Below, in pieces: positions 22,253 through 33,590 of a stretch of DNA of 64,000 nt (the stretch's first letter is position 1; each line of letters opens with the position of its first letter). Under the pieces are notes generated by a model. It did no database searches, had not been told where the DNA came from, and saw only the letters and a program-made list of their open reading frames with translations. Position numbers and translations under genes: made by a program. Source of the stretch: Protopterus annectens (taxonomy: Eukaryota; Chordata; Ceratodontiformes; Protopteridae); contig NC_056737.1 in the NCBI RefSeq assembly GCF_019279795.1, forward strand, positions 39,488,515-39,552,514, given 5' to 3'.

Positions 22253-22435
22253 TTCTTCATGTTTCACTGTTGCAGTCCATCCCATTTGGGTTATCTGCTT
22301 GCAGGTAGCCCTCAGTCGGCCTGAATACCAGAGTCTTGGGATTTCTTTGTCGGATGCTGTCACTTCTTCCATGATGTCAGGTCGTCAGGGGTATGAAACA
22401 TGCAGCCGACGCCATTACATCAATGTTTCTTGCTG
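22253..22435 (+). repeat. Left inverted terminal repeat of D
   Basis: Reverse complement of 38951-39167 with mismatches, for example CAGGTAGCCCTCAGTCGGCC on the left against its complement near 39065-39085 on the right. It begins directly at the last base of A2. Confidence 0.85.
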
Positions 22436-22570
22436 TGCGGTGCACAAAGCAGAAGCAGTTCGCAAGTGCCGGTCAGCCGCCTCCTGAAATTTTCGTTTTC
22501 TTAGTTTCAGACCTGAAGTCTTCTAAAAGATAAGTACCCTGTTGGGGATCCTTTTTTCTTGTTCTAACCG

Positions 22571-22689
22571 ATGTCAGAAAAAATTAATAATTGTCTTGCC
22601 TGTGGAAAGCAAATACCTCACAGAGATTTTCATTCTTACTGCTTCACCTGTTTAGGCCCAGACCACAACGTCCCTCACTGTTGGATGTT
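22571..22689 (+). pseudogene. gag: DIRS gag of D, 5' exon-like piece cut by E
   Basis: ATG at 22571 opens MSEKINNCLACGKQIPHRDF and continues through the Cys/His cluster to CLGPDHNVPHC (about 22680), where E interrupts it. The remainder of gag is at 34079-35791. Confidence 0.85.
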
Positions 22690-22866
22690 CATCATGTTTC
22701 ACTGTTGCAGTCATTACAGTTGGGTTATCCTGCTGGCAGGCTACCCGCAGTCGGCCTGAGTTCCAAAGTCTAGGTCCGGCGTCGGTTGCTGTCACCTCCT
22801 TCCTGACGTCAGTGCGCCAGGGGTATAAAAGATGCAGCCGACGCCATTTTCTTCAGTCTTTCTTGC
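22685..22866 (+). repeat. Left inverted terminal repeat of E
   Basis: Starts ATGTTCATCATGTTTCACTG and ends near TCTTTCTTGCC. It pairs with 33864-34077. Confidence 0.88.
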
Positions 22867-23004
22867 CGCACGGTGCCCAAAGCAAAAGCAGTTTGCAAGT
22901 GCCGGTCGACCGACTCCTGAGATTTTCAAATTCGAATTTCAGATCCAAAGTCTTCATTAAAGTTAAGTACCCTGTTGGGGAAACTTTTTTCTTGCTCCAG
23001 ACCG

Positions 23005-24536
23005 ATATCAGGAAAAAGTTAATATTTGTATTTCTTGTGGGAAGCAAATACCTCATAAGGATTTTCATTCTTACTGTATTCCTTGCCTAGGCCCTGACCA
23101 CGACATTGCTAGTTGTCTGTTTTGTGCTAGATTTAGCCAACGCACTATTAAGCATCGGTACGATTTTGCATTTCATTATTTTGGCAGAAGATTTAACTAT
23201 ATAATGCCGTCGGAGCAACCGACTACCAGAGTTTGTAAAAAGCACAAAGAAAAGGACAGGTACCTGAGGTCCAAAACTGACGAGGCTTCCGCTAGGCCTG
23301 TTGCCGGTTCACCAGTTCTCAGTGAGGCGCTTTTGCAGCCCCTGACGCCCCCTACTTCAGAGCCACAGGCCGCTTCCAACTCCCACGTGGAGCCGACTAG
23401 GCCGCTGGAAACTCAAGGTATTGGACACTCGGAAACTATTCCCTCAGATGGGTCTGGAGCCACTGAGCCATGCATCGGCTTCTGAGGGTGTTTTCAGGCC
23501 TACACAGTTATATGTAAAACCAACTTCAGCTTCAAAGGCAAAGACTAAAGCAGCGCTAAAGACAAAGAAACAAGTACAGCATTCTCCTGGACAGGCCTCC
23601 ATGCCTAAAAAAACAGATGCTTAAAATGGCCGAAGACCTAATTACTTTGATAAGGGGTTCCTATCCCCCTCCTTATAAGAGGCCTAGGCAAGAGATAGAA
23701 TATGCATCTTCAGATCAGGTTTCCATTTCCTCTGATTCCTCTTCTGAACAGGAATATTCTCTTCCTCCCTATGAGGATTCTGATGCTGAAGAATCTATTC
23801 TTTCAGCCTCTCCTCCTGAGGATTATTCTTTTGGGGAAACCCTGCATACTATGAGGGAGCATTTCCATTGGGAGAGCCAAGATTATTCAGAATCCAAGAA
23901 AAGGCTCAGAGACTTCCTTTTATTACCTCAGCACAGGCCCCTTCCTATTCCTCCTGTTTTAGACATTGTAGATGATGTATTTTCAGAGTCCGGACTGTCT
24001 CCTGACTCTTTGCCACCAGCTCCTGTTAAACCAGACAGATACTACAGGGTTCCTGATTCACATAAATTTCTTTATAAAAACCCTGCTGCAGACCCAGAAA
24101 CTATCTCTCATGGTCCCAAAGGTCTCTAGAGGCCTCTTGCAGGGTCGCTGTTACAGGTTCTGTCATTAGGAGACATGCTTGGTTAAAAGAACAGAATCTG
24201 CCCGATCGTGATAAAGTAAAATTATTAGATGCTCCATTACAACATGATACCTTGTTTGGTGTTAAAGCAGAAGAGGTATTGAAGAAAATTAAGATCAAAG
24301 CTAAATCTATGCAAACAGTCAAGGATTTCTTACAGGTACAACCTTCCAGATTTAGCAGGAACTGGCCTGCAAAGAATTGGTCCTTTCCAGTGTCAGACAG
24401 GCCACAAAGAGGCAGATACAGACGCCCCAGAGGCAGATCACAGCCCCAAGGCTCATGCAGGCCTAAACAATGGGGTGCTTCAACCTCCAAAAGCGGAGAA
24501 GAAAAATCACAGCCATACAGGAAACAGTCTCAATGA
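23005..24536 (+). pseudogene. gag: DIRS gag of E, start codon mutated and internal deletion
   Basis: The position equivalent to the gag start of A2 and D reads ATA instead of ATG (23005-23007). The Cys/His cluster (CISCGKQIPH to CLGPDHDIASC) is intact to about 23115. The middle section 23617-24129 is continuous for 170 codons (AEDLITLIRGS, a Ser/Glu-rich acidic part, HFHWESQDYSESKKRLRDFL, PAPVKPDRYYRVPDSHKF). At about 24126, roughly 280 bp present in D and A2 (from the KALDRWGKKVYT part to the CGFDA part) is missing. After it come RRHAWLKEQN, the AKSMQTVKDFLQVQPS block and a basic tail (24252-24536). Confidence 0.8.
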
Positions 24537-25552
24537 CTTTCCCCTGCCAGCACCAAACACTTATCTTCTGGCAGCTCCTTTGGGGGGAAAAATAGCACTT
24601 TTTGCACAAAATTGGCACATGATCACTCAGGACAAATGGGTCTTAAATATCGTATCCCGGGGCTACAGGTTCCATTTTCACACCCTGCCAAGGCCAAACG
24701 GTATGCCAGACCTGCCATGCAATCAGTGGGCAGAGGCACAAAAACAAATTTTATCCCTCATGGACATGAGGGCCATTCAGCAAGTACCACAGCAAGAGCA
24801 GGGACAAGGATTTTACTCAAGGCTATTCTTGGTGCCCAGAAAGGACAAAACCTGGAGACCAATACTGGACCTGTTTATCCTGAACACATTCCTGGACATT
24901 CCAGAATTCAAAATGTTAACTCTGCAGCAGCTTCTGCCCTTGCTGGGCAAGAAGGCTTGGCTTGTGACTTTAGACCTAAGAGGCATACCTGTATGTCCCA
25001 ATCAGACAATCATGCAGAAGATACCTCAGATTTATAGCTGGCTCAATGCATTACCAATTCTCTGCACGACCCTTTGGCTTATCTACTGCACCCAGGGTCT
25101 TCACAAAATGCCTGGCACCAGTAATTGCTTATCGCAGACAAAGAGGATTTCAAATATATCCTTACTGGGACGACTGCCTTATTCAAGCAGAGAACAAGGA
25201 CACTCTACTACAGCATCTGGCATTTGTAAAAACATTACTAACAGGCCTAGGGTACACAGTAAACAAAAAGAAATCAAAACTCGTAACCTCTAAAGAGATA
25301 ATATTCCTGGGTGCAAGCTTAAATACAACTGCCCAGATGGCTTATCTCATGCCAAACAAACACAGACAACTGACTACTTATTTTAAAATGTTGGCAACAA
25401 AGACCCAGTTATCTGCAAGAAAAATTCTGCAGGCTTTTGGCTTCATGGCATCCTGCATTCTGCTAATTCCATATGCAAGACTGCATATGAGGAAACTTCA
25501 GTGGTATCTAAAAAGTGTTTGGACTCAACATTGCCACAGCCTGGAAACAATA
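24537..25552 (+). pseudogene. DIRS RT of E, 5' part (cut by B)
   Basis: Frame 24475-24985 carries PLGGKIALFAQNW, GQGFYSRLFLVPRKDKTWRP and LTLQQLLPLLGKK. After an indel near 24985 the frame at 25046-25552 carries MHYQFSARPFGLSTAPRVFT, YPYWDDCLIQ (about 25157, Leu of the usual YLDD changed to Trp) and KILQAFGFMASCILLIPYAR. The coding sequence is cut after LETI at 25552 by element B and resumes at 31637. The +2 frame stays open across 24612-25037 (141 codons). Confidence 0.85.
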
Positions 25553-25713
25553 AATGTGAGAGTGTTCAATCTCGCTGTTTGTTCTTACACATGGGTGTCG
25601 GAGCCGATCCTCGGCTCCAAGTCGGCCGCTTAGCAAAGCTCTGCATCCAGAAGAAGCTCGAGACCAACCTACCTCCCACAATTCCCTCTGCCTTTACCTC
25701 AGATCTAGTTTGC
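25553..25713 (+). repeat. Left inverted terminal repeat of B
   Basis: Contains TGTTCTTACACATGGGTGTC and ends CAGATCTAGTTTGC, the same inner boundary word as copy 1. It pairs with 31462-31633. Confidence 0.9.
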
Positions 25714-25821
25714 CGCTGCAACTGATCGCATCGTTCTGAAGAGCTCTGAGCCAACTGGAACAGATAAGCTAACTTTTTCAAAGAAAATTTTCTTGAAAAT
25801 TTCTAGGATTGTAGACTTATA

Positions 25822-25825
<4 letters not shown>

Positions 25826-25886
<61 letters not shown>
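25826..25886 (+). repeat. (GT)n microsatellite in the leader of B
   Basis: About 30 GT units in the untranslated leader between the left terminal repeat and gag. Copy 1 has a shorter GT run at the equivalent place (about 9257-9273), so the tract is ancestral to the type-1 leader and has expanded here. Confidence 0.9.
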
Positions 25887-25887
<1 letters not shown>

Positions 25888-26076
25888 ATGCTCTGGTTTC
25901 CCCTTTAACTATATATATAGTGTTTTTATACATTTATATTTAGTTTAGGTTACCTAGGGCCTACCCCACCTACTAAAAACCCGGATTTGACTACTTGATA
26001 TACTTGATATCATTATTGCTGTGACATTTTATCTTTTGACATTGTTTCTTGACTTTCTTGACTTTCAATTCTTATT

Positions 26077-28260
26077 ATGTCAGAGAAGGTTAAGTCAGGT
26101 TTTAAAAGATGTCAGTGCGGACAGAAGATGTCTATCACCGACAACCATAGCTCCTGTGTCTACTGTCTTGGCCCTCTCCATCTTCAGGAGGACTGTTCCA
26201 TATGTTATTCCTTTAGTGGAAGGGTCATGACAGATAGGCGCAGGAAGCTTATGGACAGAGGTCTTCTGAAGCCTGCTTTCTAGGAGGCTTTAGATAAGTC
26301 AGACCAGACTTCTAAATCTTCGAAGGAGTCGAAGACTTCGGAGCCCACGTCATCGGCTCCAAATTCTTCTTTTAAAGTTCGTTCACCGGTTCCACAGACT
26401 TCGGGGCCGAGTGTTGAGCTATTGTCTGTCTCCGAGCCTCGGGTCTTGGAACCGGTGACGGAACTTCCACCTCCTGCTCTCTTGAGGTCGGCACCGTCCT
26501 CGATTCCTTCGACGCAGTCTTCCAGGCCCCTCTCCGACACCTACATAGATCGTGTGGTGCAGAAGCTGATGGAGAACACGGCCCTGTCCAAACTCATTGC
26601 AGTCTCCTCTCAGTTGGTGTCGAGACTCGAAGGCCTTCCCTTGTCTCCATCTGGTCCTCCTCCGAGGCTTACTCAGCCCTCGGAGCCGGGAGACGCTGAT
26701 CTGCTGATATTGGAGCCCTTGGTGCCGGAACCGTCTCTTTCTCGCTCGGCGCCATTGACCTCGACTCCGTCGGAACCACTACCGGACTCGCGGAGCCGAC
26801 GATCTATCCTTGGTTCCGGGACCGAGAGTCGAACCGATGTTTCGGTGCCGACTCTCCCTCTCGGCGCCTTGGCACGGATCACCTCGGCTCCGTCCTCGGG
26901 GTCGGTGCCCTTGGCTTCTGCGTCGGAGATACCTCCGCGTTCTTCGGAACCGGGGGATTCCTCGGCTCGGGGTCCGGGGGCCTTCGACCTTATGAGGAAG
27001 GTATTGTCTTCCCAGACAACTACTTCAGCAGAAGCAACGTCTCCCTCCCATAAAGGCCCGTGGTCCTCTTCTGCACCTACGGCTACTCAAAAGCGTCGAG
27101 CGCCAGTGTCTCAGCCGCTCCCAGAGGGAGCCCCCTCTTCCTCGGAGGCTTCATCGGATGCCCCCCCCCCGATGACGTCCCGAGGAAAAGATTGTGCAAG
27201 AGGAGGCACTTGGATTCTCCACAAGAGTCCTTAACATCAGACACTGACTTAGATGAGTCAGAAGGGTCCCCAAAATCACCCTCGGAGGATGTCTACTTCT
27301 CTGACATCCTGGAGATCCTAAAACAGAGAGGTGATTGGCAAGCCCCTACCCCCTTCTGAGGATGAGTCAGTTTTGCTGAAGGCATTCGGTGCTCGCCCTT
27401 CTTCCTCCTGGGTCACTCCGCCCTTCGACGAGTTAATGGAATTAATTGCTCGAAGGGCGTGAGAGACACCTGACACAGTGGAGCCAGTTCCCAGAAAGCC
27501 TAATAAATATATAACGGCCCCTCAGGATAGGGCATACCTCACAAAGGGAGTTCCAGTGGACACTATGTTGGTGGCAGCTGCCACGAAAAAGGAGATGTCC
27601 GAATCTTCCTCGTCTGTCCATCCTCCTAACAGAGATTCTAGGACCATGGACAGATATGGGAAGCGCATTTTCAGTTCAGCGACTTTCTCCATGCGATCGC
27701 TGGACTATGACACATTTCACACGATTACAGAGGGATCTAGTCAAAGAGTTGGGAGATGCCCTCCAGGGTACTACAGATGCTGCTGTCTCGGATAAGGTTA
27801 CAGCACAGCTCAGTACCCTTACATCTATTGTAAACTCGTCCATGAGGCTCATTTCGTATGCAGCCGAAGGGTCGAGTAGGGCTGCGGCTTCAGCGATTGC
27901 TCTTCGTAGACAATCTTGGATGCGCCTATGTTCCTTTGCGGAAGCCTTCAAGTCTTCCTTTACTAACGCCCCCTTTGATGGTGCCACTCTCTTTGGCCCC
28001 AAAGTAAAGGAGACCCTGACCCGGTGTGAGCAAGAGGGAAAGACTCTGTCTGCTGTCGGAGTCCGTTTTTCCACCCCATCCAGACATGTTCTTTCCCAAG
28101 CACACAGGGTGATGCCCCCTCCAGAGGCAGAGGGGGGGCAGAAGTGGAAGACGTCACCCTGGCAGCAGAGGGGGTCCGCAGAACCAAGGCGACAGGGATA
28201 CTATCCCTGGGAAGCCTTTCCAGCACTCCTAAGAGGAGGCCCGACTGTCCTGCTCTGGAG
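26077..28260 (+). pseudogene. gag: DIRS gag of B (in-frame stop and frameshifts)
   Basis: ATG at 26077 (MSEKVKSGFKRCQCGQKMSI). The Cys/His cluster has a shorter first loop and ends CLGPLHLQEDC. TAG at 26281-26283 interrupts the frame; the same frame then continues open to 27234 as a Ser/Pro-rich region. Frame changes lie near 27170 and 27400-27480. Then come GVPVDTMLVAAATKKEM (27550) and a capsid-like piece in 27656-28279 with LVKELGDALQGTTDAAVSDK and NAPFDGATLFGPKVKETL. The basic, Gln/Arg-rich end overlaps the beginning of the RT frame. Block order matches copy 1. Confidence 0.78.
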
Positions 28261-30108
28261 GCAGTCGGGGGTCGCTTAGCTTTATACCCTCAGGCCTGGC
28301 AAAGCCTTACTTCAGACAAATGGGTAAAAAGCATTATTACCAGAGGTTACAAAATCCCATTTCTATTTCCCCCGTTACCACAGAAGAGATTCCCAGATGT
28401 ACCGCCCCATCTGCGAGAACCTGCAGCTATGGAAATTTCAAAGCTGCTAGAAAAAAGGGTCATCCAACCAGTCCCAGCGGACCAAAGAGGATCCTGAACT
28501 TACTCAAGGTTCTTTTTAGTTCCAAAAAAGACAGGGGACTGGAGGCCAATTCTGGACCTAAGCAATCTCAATACCTATGTGAAGAAAGAAAAGTTCCGGA
28601 TGGTCACGCTTCAATCGATCCTTCCGTTTTTACAGAAGGACGACTGGATGTGCTCAATAGATCTCAAAGATGCATACTACCACATCAAAATGGCCAGAGT
28701 GTCCAGGGATCACCTGCGCTTCCGGCTGGGAGCCAGTCACTTTCAGTTTCGGGCCCTGGCCTTTGGTCTAACCTCAGCCCCCAGGGTTTTCACCAAATGC
28801 ATGGCAGTGGTAGCGTCTCACTTGAGACACCTAGGATTCCGGGTGTTTCCGTATTTGGACGACTGGCTCCTTACTGCCACCACCGAGCGTCGACTGATAC
28901 AGGCCAGGGACTACACGCTCAGTCTTTGTGTTCATCTAGGGATTTCGATAAATTTCGAAAAATCTGCCTTACAGTCATCACAGCATATTTCATTTATAGG
29001 GGCAGATTTGGATACCCGTTCCTTGCTTCTAAGACTCCCCTCCACAAGAATAGCTTCCCTACAAAAACACATATCTCTCCTTCTGTTGTCCAAGAAATCC
29101 CTAGCCAAACTAGTTCTAAAAGTCTTGGGACTCATGTCAGCTTCCCTCATTACAGTTCTCATGGGAAGACTACACATGAGAGTTCTCCAATGGCTGCTGT
29201 TCGCACAATGGTCATTCCAACAGTTACCGCTGACACACGAAATTCACATTACAAACACCTGCAAAGCACACCTGTCTTGGTGGTTACAGAATCGCAATCT
29301 CATCAGCGGCCGACCATTTGTGTTACCCACACCAACAGCCACAGTGACCACAGACGCTTCCCTGATAGGGTGGGGGGGCATCTTTCAGGGACAGACAGTC
29401 CAAGGCGAATGGACCAATCTAGAGTACAACCTGCACATCAATGTCCTGGAGATGAGGGCAATGTTTCTAGCGTTGCAACACTTCTCCTCCCTTCTACCTC
29501 TAGGGACCATTGCAGTTCAAATGGACAACATGTCCGTAGTTTGGTACATAAACAAACAAGGAGGAACCAAGTCTTACCATTTGTGCAGAGAGGCCATGAG
29601 AATTTGGCAATGGGCAGAGTCCATGGGTCGCTTTCTGATAGCAATGCACATCCCGGGGTTATCCAACGTTATAGCGGACAGGTTGAGCAGAGCCATCCTG
29701 TTACCTCACGAGTGGTCCCTCAACCAGACAATAGCGGAAATGATATTCCGCAAGTGGGGCCAGCCTTGCTGCGATCTGTTTGCATCTCCAATGAACGCCA
29801 AATGCAGAAGCTACTTTGCCCTGTTACCCCCTCCAGGGGATGTCCCCAGGGACGCTCTGATTCACGATTGGCCCCCGGGTCTCCTGTACGCTTTTCCCCC
29901 TATACCTCTGATACCGAGATTTCTCCAGAAAGCCAAGGATCTAGAAAGGACTGTAATTCTCATTGCCCCATTCTGGCCTCGTCAGATTTAGTTTCCCTTT
30001 CTTCAAGCACACCAAATACGGGAGCCCTGGATTCTGGACCCGGTGCCAGACCTACTGACTCATTCGTCAGGAGCTCCCCACCTGTCGCTCCTGTCCCTCA
30101 GATTAGCA
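28144..30108 (+). pseudogene. DIRS RT-RNase H-methyltransferase-like ORF of B (two stops)
   Basis: One frame throughout, interrupted by TGA at 28495-28497 and TAG at 29989-29991. RT: LYPQAWQSLTSDKWVKSI, then FLVPKKTGDWRPILDLSNLN (28521), DLKDAYYHIKMA (28669), GLTSAPRVFTK (28768) and YLDDWLLT (28852, catalytic DD). RNase H: VTTDASLIGWGG (29344), HINVLEMRAMFLAL (29434), DNMSVVWYINKQGG (29524) and NVIADRLSR. MT-like domain: CDLFASP (29770), YAFPPIPLIPRFLQKA (29888) and LIAPFWPRQ (29959). After the second stop the frame continues with WILDPVPDLLTHSSG to about 30108. Two point mutations separate it from a continuous ORF. Confidence 0.88.
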
Positions 30109-30242
30109 GCGTGACTGCTCCGCTTCCCTTCTTAGCCAGGTCTGATCTACTCTCTCCGGCGGTTCAAGGCATTCTAGTAGCCTCTCATAAGGCGTCCACT
30201 ACAAAAATTTACACTAGTAAGTGGAAACGTTTTGTCTACTAG
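28320..30242 (+). other. 640-codon open +2 frame fused to the recombinase N-terminus (B)
   Basis: A single stop-free frame, +2 relative to RT, starts at ATG 28320, runs under the whole RT, RNase H and MT-like region, and continues directly into the recombinase N-terminus (ILVASHKASTTKIYTSKWKR, about 30170) before TAG at 30240. Here, with no indel in the way, the overlap frame and the recombinase are demonstrably one ORF. The product upstream of the recombinase part is rich in Ser, His, Gln and Pro, and no domain is recognised. This is the clearest example in the window. Whether it is translated is unknown. Confidence 0.6.
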
Positions 30243-31161
30243 GCGACTGCACAGCATTTAGATCCCTTAATAGCCCCACTAAACAAGGTTTTAGAGTTCC
30301 TATCCATGCTGTTTCACCAAGGAGCCTCTACTGCCACCTTGAGGGTTCAGTTGGCTGCTATTTCTAACTTTCATGTAGGAGAGAATGGAGCACCCATTAT
30401 GGCTCATAGGCTTTGTAAAGCCTTTTTGAAAGGATCCTTTCATCTTAGACCACCAGTCAGGTTTCCTACAGCTCCGTGGAATCTAAATCTCCTCTTATCC
30501 CAGCTAATGTTACCACCCTTTGAACCAGCTTCTTCCTGTTCCTTAAAGTTCTTGTCCTGGAAAACTCTTTCTAGTAGCTATCACTTCAGACAGATGAGTG
30601 TCGGAACTTTAAGCTCTCTCCATTAAACAGCCGTATTTAATATTTCACCCGGACAGGGTATCTTTATGCACCAACCCTTCTTTCCTCCCTAAGGTTTGTT
30701 CAGTTAACAACATTAATCAATCCATTGAGCTTCTCACATTTTTCAAAAATCATTCCAATAAGCTGGAGTATATGTTGCACAAGTTGGATGTTCATAGACA
30801 ACTCAGATTCTATTTAGATAGAACGAAAGATCATAGGAAAGCAGACCAGCTCTTTGTAGCCTTTGCAGACAACAAAAAGGGCATGGCAGTAACGAAGCGT
30901 ACTCTCTCCAAATGGCTAACTGATTGTATTACCTTCGTTTATGCTGCTTCTAGTCAGAGTTTGCCCACCAAACCAAAAGGACATTCTACTAGGTCAGTTT
31001 CTACATCTTTGGCTCATGCGGCCCGCCTACCTTTGGACACTATTTGTGCGGCCGCCACTTGGTCTAAACCACATACGTTCATCACTCATTATAAAGTGGA
31101 TAGAATTTCCAGGGACAGAGCAACCTTTGGTTCCACTGTGCTCAGGAACGTTCTTCCGTGA
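30120..31161 (+). pseudogene. DIRS tyrosine recombinase of B (catalytic Arg region broken)
   Basis: The core-binding part continues from the 640-codon frame, then TAG at 30240 (after KWKRFVY). It resumes with LFHQGASTATLRVQLAAISN (30309) and FLKGSFHLRPPVR. At about 30590-30620 the sequence that should encode the first catalytic Arg block reads as stop codons (SDR-stop-VSEL-stop), with a frame change. The C-terminal 130 codons are continuous (30772-31161): LDVHRQLRFYLDR, GHSTRSVSTSL (HxxR kept), ATWSKPHTFITHYKVDRI (Tyr nucleophile kept), ending RNVLP-stop. Inactive. Confidence 0.85.
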
Positions 31162-31190
31162 GTCTCTCAGGGTCACGGAGCTAGGGACGC

Positions 31191-31298
31191 TACCCATGTG
31201 TAAGAACAAACGGCGAGATTGAACACTCTCTCATAAAGAAGTTATGTTCTTACCATAGCGTTCCATGTGGAGTGTTCATCTCGCCTTTGTTCTTACAT
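31191..31298 (+). repeat. Internal complementary region of B
   Basis: CCCATGTGTAAGAACAAACG onwards is the reverse complement of the left end. From about GAAGTTATGTTCTTACCATA it is the reverse complement of the right end. Confidence 0.88.
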
Positions 31299-31461
31299 TC
31301 CCACCCTCAGGTCAGGAAGAACGTCCAGTTTAGATGTCTGGTCTGTTTATCTCCCGCTGCTGGTCTCTCTCTGTTGTGCTACTGGTTTGAGTTATGCTCC
31401 TTGTGTATATGTATGTATTCTTGGATATTTACATTATTGTTGCTGGATCTGGTGTTGTTTT

Positions 31462-31633
31462 GCAAACTCGATCTGAGGTAAAGGCAGAGGGAATTGTGGG
31501 AGGTAGGTTGGTCTCGAGCTTCTTCTGGATGCAGAGCTTTGCTAAGCGGCCGACTCGGAGCCGACACCCATGTGTAAGAACAAAGGCGAGATGAACACTC
31601 CACATGGAATGTTATGGTAAGAACATAACTTCT
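31462..31633 (+). repeat. Right inverted terminal repeat of B
   Basis: Starts GCAAACTCGATCTGAGGTAA and ends with TTATGGTAAGAACATAACTT and CTTT. It pairs with 25553-25713. Confidence 0.9.
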
Positions 31634-31636
31634 TTT

Positions 31637-32520
31637 TACCCTCATTCCCTGCCTGCAACAGGAGTTTTGATGGTGGGCAAAAGCCTGTCACCACAATACA
31701 GGAGAGCCATTCACCTTACCCACAGCCAGGCAGACATTGACAACAGATGCATCAGATTATGCGTGGGGGGCCCATATGGCAGGAAGATGTATTCAGGGCA
31801 CATGGTCTGCAAGTCAGATGCATCTACATATCAATCAAAAAGAGATGCTGGCAGTTCAAAATGCCCTGACAGCCTTCAAGAATCTACTTCATCCAGGACA
31901 ACTACTGATAGACGGACAGTACCACAATCATGTGGTACATAAACAAGCAAGGGGGCACACATTCCTACCCCCTCTGCAGACTAACCATGAACTTGTGGGA
32001 CGCAGCATTGACTTACCAAGTACATTTGCAAGCACAATTCCTGCCAGGATGGATAAATACTCTGGCAGATGAACTAAGCAGAAACCTAATGGATCCCCAC
32101 GAGTGGAAATTGGATCCACAAGTCTTCAGCATGATAACAAGGAACTGGGGATGCCCGGACATAGACCTATTTGCCTCTCCTCACAGTTGCCAACTGCAAA
32201 GATTCTGCACAAGGACTTATCACAAGCAAGCATGGAAAGTGGATGCTCTATCTTTCAGCTGGAAAAACCTAACAGTATATGCCTTTCCTCCTCTGCCTCT
32301 CCTCCCCAAGGTACTCCTCAAGGTCAGACAAGAAAAGCCAAAAATAATACTGATTACCCCAGACTGGCCCTACCAGCACTGGTACCCAATCCTGAAGAGC
32401 TTGTCTCAATGCCCAGCTTGGACACTACCTCATATTCCTCACTTATTGACACAACAAAACAGTCAGATACTGCACAGCCAACTCAGAACCCTAAACATGG
32501 CAGCATGGCGGATAATGTAG
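31637..32520 (+). pseudogene. DIRS RT of E, 3' part (RNase H and MT-like domain)
   Basis: Resumes exactly where the 5' part stopped. RNase H: LTTDASDYAWGAHMAG (31734), HINQKEMLAVQNAL (about 31826), a frame change near 31915, then MWYINKQGGTHSYPLCR (31930) and NTLADELSR. MT-like domain: DIDLFASPHS (about 32160), YAFPPLPLLPKVLLKV and LITPDWPYQHWYPIL. The ORF ends LRTLNMAAWRIM-stop at 32518-32520. A2 has the same end after its 1-bp deletion, which supports the reading. Confidence 0.85.
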
Positions 32521-33560
32521 CCATTCAAGACACACCTCTTTCTAAAGCAGTTATGGGTGCTGTTTTGGAGGCCAGGAGGCCTAGCACCAGAAAATCTTAT
32601 GCAGAAAAATGGAAGAGATTCTGTGCTTGGAACCAGGCACAAGGTATCGACACGATTGTTCCAAATATTCCTCAGATTTTGCAATACTTAACTGAGATGC
32701 TGAATAAAGGCCTTTCCTTTTCATCAATTAAAATTCATGCCTCTGCCATTTCAGCTCATTACAATACAGAACCACCTATTTTTTCTCATCCATTACTAAG
32801 GCAGTACCTCAGAGGGGCCAAAAACATAAGACCCCCAAGGAGAGCACCAATACCTGCATGGGACTTCAACTATGTCTTGGAAAAACTTACACTCCCTCCC
32901 TTTGAGCCAGCCTCTGCAGCTGATATTAAATTCTTATCCTGGAAAACAGCTCTGCTGCTAGCAATAACCTCCACTAGACGAGTCTCAGAGTTACAGGCAC
33001 TCATGGCTGTGGAACCTTTTATCATTTTCTATCCTGATAGGGTTTCTCTGAGGACAAACCCTAAATTTATGCCTAAGGTAGTGACCAGTGTGGCCCTTAA
33101 CCAAACAATTCACTTGTCTACCTTTTACCCAAACCCATAGAATAAGGGTGAGAGACTTCTGAATTCTTTGGACATTCACAGACAGCTACGCTTCTACTTG
33201 GACAGAACCAAAGCTTTCAGAAAGTCTGAACAACTTCTAGTAGCATATGCTGCAGGATCACAATGAAAGCCTATCTCAAAACAGACTATTTCAAAGTGGA
33301 TAAGTCACTGCATTCATTTCTGCTATTCACAGCATGGCAAATCAGTGCCTAAGGGCATTAGGCCACATTCCACCAGAGCAACAGCTACTTCAGCAGCCTT
33401 CCTCAGAGGAGTACCAACCAAAGATATCTTAGAGGTTGCAACTTGGAGTTCAGTGCATACTTTTACAAAGCACTATCACTTACCTCTCTCTTCTAAATCC
33501 AGGTCAAGCTTTGCCACTGCACTTCTGCAGGGCCTGATAGCCTCTCCTAATCCTATTTAG
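32103..33560 (+). pseudogene. DIRS tyrosine recombinase of E
   Basis: The open frame 32103-33140 (345 codons) begins inside the MT-like region in the +2 frame and runs without a stop into the recombinase: VLEARRPSTRKSYAEKWKRF (about 32563), TEMLNKGLSFSSIKIHASAI, FLSWKTALLLAITSTRRVSE (first catalytic Arg, about 32975). A stop (TAG) falls after FYPNP at 33138-33140. A second stop (TGA) lies near 33263. The end, 33345-33560, carries GIRPHSTRATATS (HxxR) and WSSVHTFTKHYHLP (Tyr nucleophile). Two nonsense changes disable it; all catalytic residues are still encoded. Confidence 0.87.
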
Positions 33561-33590
33561 CACCAGCCTCCCTACCATAGCTTTGGGATT

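Larger units (their letters stand above)
25553..31633 (+). mobile_element. DIRS type 1, element B (innermost of the nest)
   Basis: Inverted terminal repeats 25553-25713 and 31462-31633; internal complementary region 31191-31298. The RT reading of E stops at the left end and continues after the right end, which shows B is the younger insertion. Coding regions are gag (26077-28260), RT-RNase H-MT (28144-30108) and recombinase (to 31161), with a handful of stops. It belongs to the same lineage as copy 1 but has different terminal sequences. Ends are accurate to about 4 bp. Confidence 0.9.

Noticed and set aside
25826-25886. Long GT tract as a possible regulatory Z-DNA element
   Set aside because: It is a simple microsatellite in the leader of DIRS B, and copy 1 has a short version. 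Nothing in the sequence argues for a function.
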